64,000 bases of DNA. Origin: Brachycybe producta (Eukaryota > Arthropoda > Diplopoda > Playtdesmida > Andrognathidae). The notes below the pieces were generated by a model. The model saw nothing but the letters and a program-made list of their open reading frames with translations. It had not been told where the DNA came from and ran no database searches. Below are positions 47,543 to 59,672 of the stretch, one piece after another. The position numbers and the translations under genes are program-made. The stretch's first letter is position 1. Every line of letters starts with the position of its first letter. Location of the stretch: the NCBI GenBank assembly GCA_036925085.1, contig JAUPFP010000004.1, positions 6,839,329 through 6,903,328 of the forward strand. Direction: 5' to 3'.

Positions 47543-47579
47543 CATCAGAGTACATAGGAGAACACTCCAGAGTTTCACA

Positions 47580-47990
47580 TGTGTGACGAGTCGACGACCC
47601 AGTTTTGCTCCTTCCTGTAATGGGAAAAAGCAGACTAAATCCTGATGTCGTCTACTAGGATGCTGGAGTAGGCAGCCCGGCAGACAACATGAACTCCAGG
47701 TAGGATCACTGCCCTCCCCCAGGTGGAGTAGCCTGGGGGGTATATAATGACAGCTGTCATTATATACTGGGCAGTGTAGTGTAGACCCTGGAAGTGTGAA
47801 CAGCAAGTACTTCATGAGACAGGAGGCCAGGTCAGGCCTCCAAAGATGGATGCCACATCATCATCATCTCTTTGTTTGATTTGTTCTGTTATGGGTTGTT
47901 CCCTGCTGGCTGGATTAGCCCGCAGAGACTTGTAAATAATCCCTGAATGTTTTAATAAATACCTATTTATTATTTTACCAACTGCACTGG
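47580..47990 (+). mobile_element. LTR-like segment next to minisatellite
   Basis: Begins TGTGTGACGAGTCGACGACC; GGGGTATATAATGACAGCTG at 47737 is a TATA box inside an inverted repeat (GTATATAATGACAG / CTGTCATTATATAC); TTTTAATAAATACC near 47950 is a polyadenylation signal. The 3' boundary runs into the 32-base repeat. Identity as an LTR is inferred from these signals. Confidence 0.5.
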
Positions 47991-47996
47991 TGTTGT

Positions 47997-48392
47997 GCCA
48001 AACTGAACGAGGGCCAATTGGAACAATTGCCAAACTGAACGTGGGCCAATTGGAACAATTGCCAAACTGAACGTGGGCCAATTGGAACAATTGCCAAACT
48101 GAACGTGGGCCAATTGGAACAATTGCCAAACTGAACGTGGGCCAATTGGAACAATTGCCAAACTGAACGTGGGCCAATTGGAACAATTGCCAAACTGAAC
48201 GTGGGCCAATTGGAACAATTGCCAAACTGAACGTGGGCCAATTGGAACAATTGCCAAACTGAACGTGGGCCAATTGGAACAATTGCCAAACTGAACGTGG
48301 GCCAATTGGAACAATTGCCAAACTGAACGAGGGCCAATTGGAACAATTGCCAAACTGAACGAGGGCCAATTGGAACAATTGCCAAACTGAAC
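47997..48392. repeat. 32-bp minisatellite, about 12 units
   Basis: Unit AACTGAACGTGGGCCAAT then TGGAACAATTGCCA. Inner units are nearly identical; edge units carry GAACGAGGG. Degenerate halves continue to about 48470. The minus strand is open in all three frames (units like VQFGNCSNWP), which is a consequence of the repeat and not a gene. CCAATTGG and CAATTG are palindromic within each unit. Confidence 0.96.
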
Positions 48393-48470
48393 AAGCACCA
48401 AATTGAACCAGGCAAATTGAACCAATGTTAAAGTAAGTGCCAATGGGAACAAATGCCAAACTAAATAAAG

Positions 48471-50402
48471 TGCTAAAAAATACGCATATTAGCTAATAAT
48501 TTAATAAAAAGAATTTAAACAAAAAAAAGAAAACAGATTTATTCGCCTTCAAGTATGATTTACTATTTGTTCTGTTACAATAGAAGAAAATCTTCTTGCA
48601 CATCACGTCTTTTTTTTGTGTGTGTGTCAAATATACAAAAAACAAACACACCAGCTGCGACAAACGCCACTCCAAACCTTCTTCCCCGCCCCCCCAATAA
48701 AAGAAATTAAAAAAAAACTCCCTAACACAAACAGTTTGTTGAGAATTTCAGAAAATGTGCAGGGAAGCGTGGTATGAATTTATAATTATTGACAAGTGAG
48801 ACCTAACTGCATTGTCAGTAGAAAATTGTTAAATACAAAAAAAAAAAGAAACGCGACTATATAATGTATATTGTAAAAAATATTGTAGAATATACCCAAA
48901 TTTTGTTGCAAACTCTTTTTTTCTTCTTTTCATTGTATCATATATACATATACCGCTCGCACTCACTATTACAAATGCAATTTATACAGAAATAAAGAAA
49001 AAAAAAGAAAAGATATATATGCAAATCCAAAACGCTTTTAAAAGAAAACAATTTTTTTCCTTTCTTTCTTTCTTTCTATAGAATTTCCACATCCACACAA
49101 AAACAGGTTAAATCAATTCCATAATATACAACTCCATTGTGTAAGGATGTGATTATTTTTTAAGAAAAAAAAAATACTATGTGACATAGGGGGAGACCTG
49201 TGGTGTTAAACTAAAGAAGCATTGTGAAAATAAAATAAAATGAAAGTCAGCAATAAATTATAATAAAAACCTAGTCTACTGTGTATTGTGTTTTCTCGGC
49301 ACATCTTTCTCTAGACACGTATATATACATTACCCATCCATGTGTAAAAATACATTTTATCTATATGGACATGTTTCTAAAATATTGTTTTATCCACCAT
49401 TCGATGCCATTATAAAAGTTAAATGCAATGGAGATAACTATGATAATAGTTAACTACTGTCGAGCTTGAAGTGTATTTTTACTTAGAAAGCAAGCATTAA
49501 ACACAGGATTTGACATTTCAATATCTTGTTTTCATTATGAAAAATAACTTAAGTTATACATAACCAGTGTATAAATAACTGTGGCCAAAGTTGAAAGTGT
49601 ATTGTTGTGTAATTCCATTTTGAAACATTCAACTGTAGTTAAAAACATTTTGAATGACTTCCACCACTTTTGTTCCCAACAGAAAATTAACTGTGGTACA
49701 TTTTAACTGTATTTAACTTTTATATTAGAAGCAAAACCGAATTGCACAGTAATTAGGTTAACCATGCACGGTTATTTAGGACAGCCTACCGGTTTAAACT
49801 ATGTTTAAACTAGGTTTAGACCAGGTTTTATGGGTTAAAATGGGTTAAACTTTTTTTAAGAAAAAGGCAAAGTTCCTAATGCTATGACTCATGATAGTCA
49901 TCAGCAAACGTTCACTTCATTTGTAGCATTGCAGTATGTTACCAATTATTTTATTCCACTCATTTCTAGCCTTAGTCTAAGCAATTCGTGTATTACTATA
50001 CCATCAGTTTGAACTTCAGCATTTAGTATATTTTGTCACAATGAGTGGCAAAAGGTGACTGACTATCAGACTCTATCAGAAGCCATTTTTCATAAATTTC
50101 ATTGGTAATTAAAATTATAGGAATTCAACACAGAGAATGTTGAAAAGGTAGAAAGGATGAAAAATCATTACAAAAGGAACATATTCCGTTATTAAACAAT
50201 TTCTAAATAACATTACTTGCTTAATCTTCTCCGTTGTTGTGTATGTACAATGACATTTTTTTTATTCTGATTATTCCAATGCTAATTTCAATTCTACACT
50301 GTATTCCTATAACTAATTTGGTTATAATCATAGCAATGTAAAAGTGCAAACACACAATTAAAAGTTGGTATGTAAATTTTATTTTAGTGTCAAACACTTG
50401 AA
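48471..50402. other. Gene-poor AT-rich stretch
   Basis: Homopolymers, GTTTAAACTAGGTTTAGACC-type words near 49795. No exon or bounded element. Confidence 0.4.
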
Positions 50403-50699
50403 CCTTGTACACACATGAGTTAAATGAATCCAAATTAAATGTGTTTGAGTGAATTATACGGAATCTGGTTAAGGACATGAACCAAATAAAAATTGACTTT
50501 ATTATTAATAATTTAAATTGAAATACTAAATCAATATTTTGTCAATAGTTTATATATTATATTTAAGTATTAACTCAATATTTTTACATTATTAACTGAA
50601 TAAATTGAATTCGAAATATTGTTTGTTTACCCTTCACAGAGGGCTCTGTAGAACACATTTATTCTTTAAATGCATTTAAACTATCAGGTGTGTACTAGG
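50403..50699 (+). mobile_element. MITE, CCTTGTACACAC ends, copy 1
   Basis: CCTTGTACACACATGAG at the left and AGGTGTGTACTAGG at the right, about 297 bases. Internal AATTATACGGAATCTGGTTA and TAAATGCATTTAAA. Confidence 0.8.
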
Positions 50700-52123
50700 T
50701 ATTACATGGAACTATTTAAACGCCATCTGTGTTGTTTTTCACAAGCTTGGAAGTGCCACATCATCTTAATGACGTATTTTATTTTTAAAATAATTTTGGT
50801 AATCATTGAGTAAGTCTTGACAATATTTTAACAAAATTTTTCGAGGTAATGGTTTCTTAATTTTGTGGAAATAATCTGACTAAAAATTTCTTTCATCGGA
50901 ACAGTTTGGAACATCGTTATAAAATAATAATTGGCCCTAACATGCAATGTGTCTTATACACATAACATTTTTCAAAATGTTTGACTTTGATTTAAGTAAA
51001 ATACGAATCTACTCCAAAAATTAATTAGAAAATTTTTTTCATAAAATTCCTTTTTCACAAAACCAGTGGTATAGAACTTCATAACCAGTTTAACAAAATA
51101 AAAAAATGTGCAACCATTTAAATAAAAATCACTAAGAATCTTTTTTTTTTTGTTTAAAAAAATACTGAACCACTTTATATTTAAAAACAGCGTATGCCTT
51201 ACTATTAACTTTATAAATCAATTTTGAGTTTAAACTTTTGGAGGAGCACTCTTGAGTAACCACCAGGGTCTAAAATCTTCTAAACCAACGCAAAAACCTA
51301 CTTACGCAATGCAAATTTTTTTTTTTTTTGCTTTTTTTCTTCCTCGAAAAAAATTTTACTGTGTAAAAATGCAACATGCTCACGCTAAAAGCTGGTAATG
51401 GTATTTGTAATTTTCTATGTAAAAAGAGAAACATTTTTTTTAAACCTTGCACTTCATAATAAAAATACCGAGACTCGTCCAATATAGTATTAAAACAAAA
51501 ACAAAAATAACAGCCGAAGACAGCCATTTTTGCCTTTAGAATTAGAACCTGACAACCTTACTTATATGAAGAAAAAAAACTTGAGTTCATTTAAATTAAT
51601 GTAATTCTGTTTTGTCTCTCCTCACAAACATTCCTTATTTATATCCTTATACTGCCAGAAATAATACTAAAACACCTAATGCATATTTAATAAACACAGA
51701 CATTGAAAACAACTCAATGTGAGCGACATTCTTCCCGTTCAACTGATTCAATTAGGGCAGATATTAGCGTTTGAAGTTTCAGGATGACTCCTCTACATGA
51801 GGAGATGTTTACGGAATGGAAGAAAAAATTAATAGAAACCGAAGGTAAATTAAAGATTTTTTTTTACTTTACCGGCTAAATCCAAATCAATTTATGTTAT
51901 CATGTCAAGAAAAACTATTAAAATAAACAAAAATGTATACATATTTCGAAACCTTTGTTTCTATTTTGTCTTAATTGAATTTTGATTTTTTTTATTATTT
52001 CAGAATAATTACAATTATTTAACAACTGGAAACCTTTACACAAAGACCCAGTAAATGACTGCACTTATATTTAGTTTAGTATATTTTTTGGATTTGATTG
52101 TTGTAGTATGACAAAATCTAATA
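50700..52123. other. Unassigned AT-rich stretch
   Basis: Acceptor-like tracts at 51277 (minus) and 51772 (plus) are followed by short open frames that I did not judge sufficient. No other structure. Confidence 0.35.
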
Positions 52124-52422
52124 CCATGTGCACACACGAGTTAAATGAATTCAAATTAAATGTGTTTAAGTGAATTATACGGAATCCAGTTAAGGACATG
52201 AACCAAATAAAAATTGGCTTTATTATTAATATTTTAAATTGAAATACTAAATCAATATTTTGTCAATAGTTTCTATATTATATTTAATTATTAACTCAAT
52301 CTTTTCAGATTATTAACTGAATAAATTGAATTAGACATATTATGTTTGTTTCTCCTTCACAGGGAACTGTAGAACACACTTATTATTTAAATGCATTTAA
52401 ATTATCAGGTGTGTACTACGGA
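52124..52422 (+). mobile_element. MITE, CCTTGTACACAC ends, copy 2
   Basis: CCATGTGCACACACGAG ... CAGGTGTGTACTACGG, same internal marks as copy 1. Confidence 0.8.
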
Positions 52423-52427
52423 TTAGA

Positions 52428-52661
52428 CTACATTTCACACATTTTTTTTCTATTAGGTGTGGTCCTACTGACTCCTACATCATGTGACGTGGCTGGCCCT
52501 CCTCCTTTGGCTCCGCCGCCGACTCGTGAGGAACTTCGTTGTTGAAGACGTTGTTCCCTCTGATGAATCGGTGGGGCCGGGGTCGACTCTGTTGTTGACT
52601 GCTGCGGGCCAGCCTCTATTGTTGTTGAACCTCTGGGGGTTGGGTTCACCGGGCGCGACAT
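52428..52661 (-). pseudogene. Possible leader or gag start after an LTR
   Basis: 77-codon minus frame with true ATG (MSRPVNPTPRGSTTIEAG), rich in Gln, Ser, Pro, Arg and Gly (QREQRLQQRSSSRVGGGAKG). It follows the LTR-like segment on the same strand, as at 25737-25997. GC-rich compared with the flanks. No downstream retroelement domain: the MITE at 52124-52422 follows almost at once, so the element is truncated. Confidence 0.38.
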
Positions 52662-53326
52662 TTACTTGCCTTGCCTGGTACGGCCCACAAAAAGACTGTC
52701 TTTCCTAGGGATCTTTGGATATAGGGCGTGACGATGCCGAAGTAACTAGTCCTTTTCGTTGAGTTGCTGGAGGCTCCAGGCAGAGGGACTCAGGCTGTGT
52801 CTGAGTGCCTTCTGCTGGATACTGCTCTATTTTAGGAGTACAGAAACCCAATATAGTTCAAATACACAACACTGACACAGGTTTATGTATTATAATGTCT
52901 CTTTACTAGCTCTTTGTTATTACATTATTCATAACACTCTTTACACTACTGTTTTGCTCTAAGTCAGGCTTAATTCTCTAGAACTCTGAGTAGTTCCAAC
53001 TTACTAGTTTGAATTCTCTCTTCTGACTGTCCTCACACTCAAGTCTCAGGCTCACTTGTCCGGTCTCCTGGAAGTGGCAACTGTCACCTCAGGGCTTAAT
53101 GATTGACCAACTGGGCCTATCATTGCCCTGGGCCGGGGATACTAAATCATAAGGAGAAATATTTTTGGAACTTATTTCCAATTTTCTCACCGTCGGACTT
53201 GGTTCCACGAATTCTCTAGAATTCGGGCCACCCAAGTCCGAACATCTGTGCACCAAGGGGTGCCATACTGTCAAGACTAAATTTGTGACTTGAGTGTTTC
53301 ACCTTCTATTTCTACAGGGTGTCACA
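52662..53326 (-). mobile_element. LTR-like segment, minus strand
   Basis: Minus strand begins TGTGACACCCTGTAG at 53326, sharing the TGTRAYACCC opening with the segments ending at 26638 and 60424. Includes AGAATTCTAGAGAATTC-type palindromes. Lower boundary not fixed. Confidence 0.45.
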
Positions 53327-54263
53327 ATCATGAAAACAAACCTCTGTAATAGCTACAATCAATTTTTACTTATTTTAAAGAGACCAGTACCTTCAGAAAT
53401 TTTCTTGTCAAAATACTGTCAAAAAATGAATCAAAGATTAACAAAACGATTTTTAAAATTTAAAATAAGTCATTAATATAATTTAAAAAATTATAAATCA
53501 GTAGACTTCATGTAAATGAACTTTATCAGATAGATGCGCCATCAAACAACAGACATTGGTAACAACCCCCCCCCCCCCCCCCAAAGTCTACTCCTCTACT
53601 CGAATTATGATGTGTTGTCACCAGCTCACATTACTTTCATTTCAAAGTACTATGAATTTAATATTTGAATTATTCCACATGGAAGCTGTATTGAGTTGAT
53701 TGCGAATAGGGAATACCTATATTTCATTAAGGTATTTTGGAAATGTGAGGTGACAACCTTTGCCACAAAAATGGGCGTGGGGGCGCGTTTGGTGACTCAT
53801 GAAAAATCACTTCATTTTTAGGTTTTTATGGTTTTATTGACTTATTTTAAAATTAAAAAATCGTTTTGACAATCTTTGAGTAAGTCTTGGGAATATTTTT
53901 AAAAGAAATTTCTGGAGGTAATGTCGTAATGATCTCTTTAAAGGCTTTTTTTATTAACTTTTTGTTTCATAATCATGACAATTTCGTCTGTAATATACTA
54001 ATTTAATGAATTGCCGGACCAGAACAAAAATTCCACATATTTTTCTGCTATGAATTCCTTTACAACTTTAGCTCGATGGTATGGGGATAAGACAACTTGG
54101 AAAATAAATGGTTTATTTTCAAGCATGTCCCCTTTACTGACGACAAAATTTCTTATCCATACCGACTTTTCAACGTTCTATATTAGTAGTCTCAAACTGG
54201 GGTCCCACAAGCCACTTGTGGCCCGCAGCAAGCTCCTGAGCTACGGACCCTTTCAGAAGAAAA
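53327..54263. other. Unassigned stretch
   Basis: C17 run near 53566. 54188-54250 (GGGGTCCCACAAGCCACTTG) may be an old MITE end. No gene. Confidence 0.35.
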
Positions 54264-54264
54264 C

Positions 54265-54356
54265 ACTAAAAAACTAAAAAACTAAAAAACTAAAAAACTA
54301 AAAAACTAAAAAACTAAAAAACTAAAAAACTAAAAAACTAAAAAACTAAAAAACTA
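54265..54356. repeat. (ACTAAAAA)n microsatellite
   Basis: About eleven 8-base units, uninterrupted. Confidence 0.96.
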
Positions 54357-55399
54357 AATAAAAATTGAAACAAAAACTTTAAGACTTCAAACAACGACCC
54401 CAGCGAATTCTATCAGTTTGTCAGCCTTCACAAATATCCAAATATTTTTGATCTGGCTCCTCGGATTCTGTCAATATTCCTCAAACACGTTGACCATTTC
54501 ATTGATGAAAAGCGAGGCAAGGTGTCACGTCAAAAGATATATAACTTATTTTGATTTCCACTGTATTTAAAATAAAAGTACACTAAATTTAAAATAAATC
54601 ATATCATTCTAGACTTTCTGAACCAGAATCCTGATTTGTTGCTCTAAAATTTAGTAGGCTTTGAAAATCCGGTCTGGTCCGTGAGCCCAACAAGAAAAGG
54701 CCTGAGTGGTCCACGAATGTGTACAGATCAACAAATTACTTTTGAATTGGATGTCAATTTCATTCATGTACAAGTCACAATAGTACGCCTACTAGTGATT
54801 TTCGTACACAAGTCTATCACAATCTGGAACCAGTGTTCAAAGCACATACTCGCTTGAATCATACTGACAACCACAGAATGCTTATAAAGCAAAAAAGTTA
54901 ATAAATATGCACTCAAGACAGGCTACAATTAATTGCGACCATTTCAAAGGTCTGGTTTCATAATGTACAAACCTGGGCCCTATAACTGAAAGGTATGGAT
55001 TTGTAAATTATTAGTTAAAATAGCATTAGTTAGTGTAAAGTATGGCCTAGTAGTACTGTGTTCCTGAAGAAAAAGAAGCTTACTAATATAATTATTAGTA
55101 GATTTTTACTTGTCAGGTGATTAGGGACACACAACACTTGCACAGAGATTCAAACCCGTTTATTCCACAGAAGATAAAGCAAAGAAAGACCTTTTAATGT
55201 TCATTCCTTAAACGCTCTAACCTCTCTAACGTTCTTTGCTTTACTTCCACTATTACTAACCATTTATTTTGCTTAAATAAGATGAAAATAAAAAAAATCA
55301 CTAATAAGTAAACTACAAATCCACATTGACCTGTAAAGATTCTCATTTAAGTTCATGGAAAATTATTAGCACTAGTAGAGTATCTGGGAACAAGACCTA
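54357..55399. other. Unassigned stretch
   Basis: No supported gene, RNA or bounded element. Confidence 0.35.
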
Positions 55400-55557
55400 A
55401 GGCCTTGTTTCCATTGGGGTGAAAATTTGAAATATGTGGCTCCCCCGCCTATGATAATAAATAGTCGGGGGGGGGGGGGGTGCACGTTTGTTCAATTTTT
55501 CACACGGTTGAAAATTTCAAAAAGTTCAAATTTCCACCCCAGTGGAAACAAGGCCTT
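55400..55557. mobile_element. MITE, AAGGCCTTGTTTCCA ends
   Basis: AAGGCCTTGTTTCCATTGGG and CCCAGTGGAAACAAGGCCTT are near-perfect inverted ends; inner TTGAAATATGTGG and a G13 run. 158 bases. Partial relative at 19055-19200. Confidence 0.8.
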
Positions 55558-55918
55558 AAGAGGATTCCAGTTAAGGTGGAGTTATCATCCTGAATCTAAA
55601 CAATGATTAAAATTAATCATTATTTTTGAAATTTCAATTATTGCAAAGTGCACTTCTTGATTTTCTTATTTTTCATTCGAAATTGTGAAAGAAAATCAAA
55701 AATAACATAGGATGAAACGTTATTTTCAACCTTCAGAAACATAAAAAATTTGTAATTTTTACACAAACAAATATACTGACACTCACTTTCTTCTATAGTT
55801 TCAATCTTTCTCTCAAAATTATTATAACTTAAAACATGCAAAAAACAAAAAACAAATGCAAAGCAAAAAAAAAAAAATGTTTCAAGCAAACAAATATACA
55901 ACAACAAAAACACCTTAC

Positions 55919-56011
55919 CTGAATATGAAGGATTAACTCCATCAATGAGAAGATTTTTTTTCGAATCCAGAGGTTTATACAATGAAGCAGAATCATTGCC
56001 TCCTATATGTT
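55919..56011 (-). CDS. Candidate internal coding exon, phase 1-1
   Basis: A 93-base open stretch on the minus strand with acceptor TTTGTTTTATTTTAG and donor GTAAGGTG, both close to metazoan consensus. Two bases begin the exon and one base ends it, so it is a symmetric phase-1 exon of 30 whole codons. It reads HIGGNDSASLYKPLDSKK at the start and LLIDGVNPSYS at the end. NPSY fits the NPxY pattern found in some cytoplasmic receptor tails, but with no other domain visible this is only a hint. A TTAA-flanked palindromic element begins about 80 bases upstream of the acceptor. Joining to 36219-36305 keeps the frame open and makes an Asp codon. Family unknown. Transcript data would settle it. Confidence 0.58.
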
Positions 56012-56092
56012 CTAAAATAAAACAAAAATAAATTCACCTTATCAAGTTTAGAAATACTAATAAAATAACCTAAAAAATAGATTTAAGAGGCT

Positions 56093-56377
56093 ATACATCA
56101 CTAAATTACTTCGAAAAAACCTCCGCAAAGAGCGCTAGCATCGTTTTTCTATTGAGCACATAGACCCAATGTTAAAGAAAAAATGTTAATTTTTAAAATA
56201 CACAGCCATCGCGGCAATATGTTTATTTTTTTACATTTGAAGTTGTTCAATATTGAGTTCTCAAAGTTTAACGTGCACCTTAAATATATGCTGATCAAGT
56301 GATGTAATGACAAAAAATTGTTAAGTGCGGTTATATTTTTAAAAACTATTTCAAAATTGCGAATTTCAAATTCTTTA
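56093..56377. mobile_element. Palindromic TTAA-type element, copy E, left part
   Basis: TTAA at 56093-56096, then GAGGCTATACATCACTAAAT, CGCTAGCATCG and the left arm to GAATTTCAAATTCTTTA, where it is interrupted. The right part resumes at about 59519 and ends at TTAA 60753-60756. Confidence 0.82.
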
Positions 56378-56378
56378 G

Positions 56379-56716
56379 CCCGTTATACAAAATCAATTAT
56401 TTCTGAAATAAATGTATAAATGTGACATTTGATGCATACAAAACGACGTGAATGTTAAATTATTTCTTCAAAGTTGCATTAATTTAGAAGGTGTTCTATT
56501 TTTCTTAAATGATTACGTCTACTAGAGCACTTTCTCAGGATCAGCATGATTCTTATGAAATTTACAAAGCTATATACGATGCGCTCTGCAACATATTTAG
56601 GATACCTTTCTCCCAATTCTCTTGTCTAAAAGGTAACAAGGTTAGAAATACGATAAACTGTCACATTACGCACTGTTCTGCGCACATTTTTTAAAGGTAA
56701 AAATGTTCAAATACTT
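56379..56716 (-). mobile_element. CCCGTTATAC element fragment
   Basis: CCCGTTATACAAAATC start; AATTATTTCTTCAAAGTTGC, TCTACTAGAGCACTTTCTCA and GCACTGTTCTGCGCAC match the reverse complement of the 44038-44865 element. The other end is missing. Confidence 0.8.
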
Positions 56717-59509
56717 TTGAGCCATTCCACACTAATTCACCCAAAATTTCAAATTTTGTTGCTTGATCATCACAGATGTTAATGTAAAAAATCATAACAT
56801 AAGTAGAACATGAAAAAATACTTAACTTTTTTTGTTTTTAAATTGGGCCATAATTTTTGGAGGCCCTTTGAAGTTTAACTGTTTTGCTGAAAATGATGCA
56901 AATTCAAAAAAATGCTAACTCCAAAACTACTAAAGATAGAACAATAGTTGATAGCTTAAAATAAACGTCTTAACAGTTGGAAGAAAAGAGTACTTAATCA
57001 TCTTTTCATTATTTTAAAATTTAGGATGTCAAATTACATGTTCAATTTTTAGCATTTTGGTTAAATTTGAACCCGCTTTAGGTCGTGTTGAGGTGAAAGG
57101 TCAGTGTTCATATTTTGGCAGTTATGCACTTGGGTCTACTCTAGTATGTGGCACTATTACGTTGATTGAACTATGACTGCAACATAATAAAAAATTAGCC
57201 AAAACTTTGAAAAATACAATTTGGGTGACCTTTGACCCGGATTTTAGCCCTGTGGTGATCCACCAACAAAAAAACTAATTATGCTATGTGAAAGTTCATT
57301 ACCTTTCCTTTCCAGTGATGTAAAAACCATAGATGACAATTTACAGGTGAAGAAGTGACAATTTTTTAAAGTTTGAAAAATATTTTCACCCTTTAATATA
57401 AATTGTCACTTTTTTAAAAAGGTATAGGTAGGCAGAACTCATTTTTGACCTCCATTGCTCTTTAGAGCAATGGATGTATATAGGTTCGTGCAAGAAAAGG
57501 GGCAAAAAAGGATGTCTGTATGTCTGTGTGGCTGTGTGTGTGTCCGGAACCCAATTTTGTTCCTCGAACAACTCAAGACTGGAATGAGATAAAGACATGC
57601 AGTATTCCGTGGGTCAATATGATGCTCCTGACAAAAAAGTAGAAAATTTTACCCAGGGGTTATTTTTGTATAATTTTTTTAGAAACAAATTTTGAGTTTT
57701 TGGTCATAATTTTTTGTGGGTCGAACAACTCGAAAACGGGGCCACCTACAATAAAATGTCATTAGACCTAAAACAATGTACACATTCTGACAATGAAACT
57801 TGAAAAAAAATTGAAATTTTAGAGCGATTTTTCGATTTTTTAAAAACGTATTTTTTTTAAAAAAAATCGAGATTCTTCCTCTTTTTAGTTGTAGCATTCG
57901 AAAGGGGGACTTTTCTATTATTTAGGAGGGTTGTTCCTTTCTATGTTCTGTAATTATTTTTGTATATTAGAATAGATGTGACGTATTTTCATTTTAAACC
58001 ATATTATTACAAATGAATGACGCATGCGCATCACATGGAACTATGTCATGTACTTGAACACATACATGTGCATGTGCGTACACATGCGCACAAGTGTGCG
58101 CATGTGCGTACACATGCGCGCAAGTGTGCGCATGTGCGTACACATGCGCACAAGTGTGCGCATGTGCGTACACATGCGCGTAAGTGTGCGCATGTGCGTA
58201 CACATGCGCGCAAGTGTGCGCATGTGCGTACACATGCGTGCAAGTGTGCACATGTGCGTACACATGCGCGCAAGTGTGCACATGTGCGTACACATGCGCG
58301 CAAGTGTGCACATGTGCGTACACATGCGCGCAAGTGTGCACATGTGCGTACACATGCGTGCAAGTGTGTACATGTGCATAGACATGTGCACACATGTGTA
58401 CTCATGCACACACATGTGTTCATGTGCATACTCATGCACACACGTGTGTACATGTGCATACTCATGTGTGCACGTGTGTTCATGTGCGTACTCATGTGCA
58501 CACATGGAACAATGAAAAAAAAGTAGGTTATTTGATATATGAAAGCATATATTAAAGCAATGGGGGTCTATAGGGTTCCTTGAATCCCTTGTTTATATAG
58601 TAATACATATACTTGTGAAAGTCACTAAAATGTATAAGCCATGTGTAATGTTGTGTATACAGTGTATGTATGATACATGTGCATATACAGTACATGTAAG
58701 TATGTATTTTATATGAAAAGAGACTAATTGAAAATATATAAATTAAAAATTGAAATGATTAAGAAATTATGTATTATAGCCTATGTAATCTACATGTTTT
58801 TGAATTTGCTTATGTTTAATGCACATATTTTATATTAAAAGTTCAAAATATTTTCCAAAATTTAAAAAATTGTTACTTCTTCACCAGTAAAACATCATCT
58901 ATGGTTTTTACATCACTGAAAAGGAAATGTAATGAACTTTCACATAGCATAATTAGTTTTTTGTAGGTGGACCACCACAAGGCGAAAATCGGGGTCAAAA
59001 GTCACTCAAATTAGATTTTTCGAAGTTTTGGCTATTTTTTTTATGTTGCATTCATAGTTCAATCAAATTAATAGTGCCACATACTAGAGTAGACCCAAGT
59101 GCATAACTGCTAAAAATATGAACTCTGACCTTTGACCGCAACACGGCCCAAAATGGGTTCAAAATTGGCCAAAATGCTAAAAGTTGAACATGTAATTTGA
59201 TACCTTAAATTTTAAAATAATGAAAAGATAATTAAGTACTCTTTTTGTGCTACTGTTAAGGCGTTTATTTTGAGCTATCAGCCATTGTTCTATCTTTAGT
59301 AGTTTCGGAGTTAGCATTTTTTACATTTGCATCATTTTCATCAAAATAGTGAAACTTCGAAGGGCCAATTCTCCAAAAATTATGGAATGAGTTAAAAACA
59401 AAAAAGTTCGAGTATTTTTTATGTTATAGTTGTGTTGTGATTTTTTAAATTAATATCTGAGATGACTGAGCAACACCTTTGGGTGGATTAGTGTGGAAAT
59501 GCTTTTTTA
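56715..59509. mobile_element. 2.8-kb fold-back element with ~670-bp arms
   Basis: Left arm 56715-57383 and right arm 58842-59509 are inverted copies, diverged by substitutions: CATTCCACACTAATTCACCC / GGGTGGATTAGTGTGGAAAT; GTGCACTT-type block CACTTGGGTCTACTCTAGTA / TACTAGAGTAGACCCAAGTG; GATGTAAAAACCATAGATGA / CATCTATGGTTTTTACATC. The ~1.46 kb between them includes the 30-base purine-pyrimidine minisatellite. No transposase frame of useful length. Superfamily not identified. Confidence 0.85.
58071..58370. repeat. 30-bp alternating purine-pyrimidine minisatellite
   Basis: Ten units of CATGTGCGTACACATG plus CGCGCAAGTGTGCG, no indels; degenerate CATGTGCACACATGTG-type sequence continues to about 58505. 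Each unit has two small inverted pairs (CATGTG/CACATG and CGCACA/TGTGCG). Several frames on both strands stay open over 130-170 codons because the unit is 10 codons; not genes. Confidence 0.95.
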
Positions 59510-59672
59510 CAAGGTTATCAGCACATGTGCAAATGTGTTGGCATCACTATCATTTAATTATCATCTTTTAAATTATTTTTAAGGACTTTTGTCAACATTT
59601 TAATGGATTTTATTTTTTTTATTTGGGCGAGGAATTTAGAAATTCGTGATTTTGAAATAGCTTTTAAAAATA

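Noticed and set aside
47812..48459. Minus-strand frames of 146-215 codons (NWPTFSLAIVPIGP-type)
   Set aside because: Produced by the 32-base minisatellite; all three frames of the strand are open.
51240..51276. Minus-strand terminal exon candidate (DFRPWWLLKSAPPKV)
   Set aside because: Open for only about 15 codons after a moderate acceptor; chance is likely.
51773..51834. Plus-strand exon candidate (MTPLHEEMFTEWKKKLI)
   Set aside because: Good acceptor and GTAAAT donor but no partner exon in frame except an immediate stop; includes a small hairpin.
57994..58526. Histidine/cysteine-rich frames of 130-170 codons on both strands
   Set aside because: Produced by the 30-base minisatellite; no start context, splice signal or domain.
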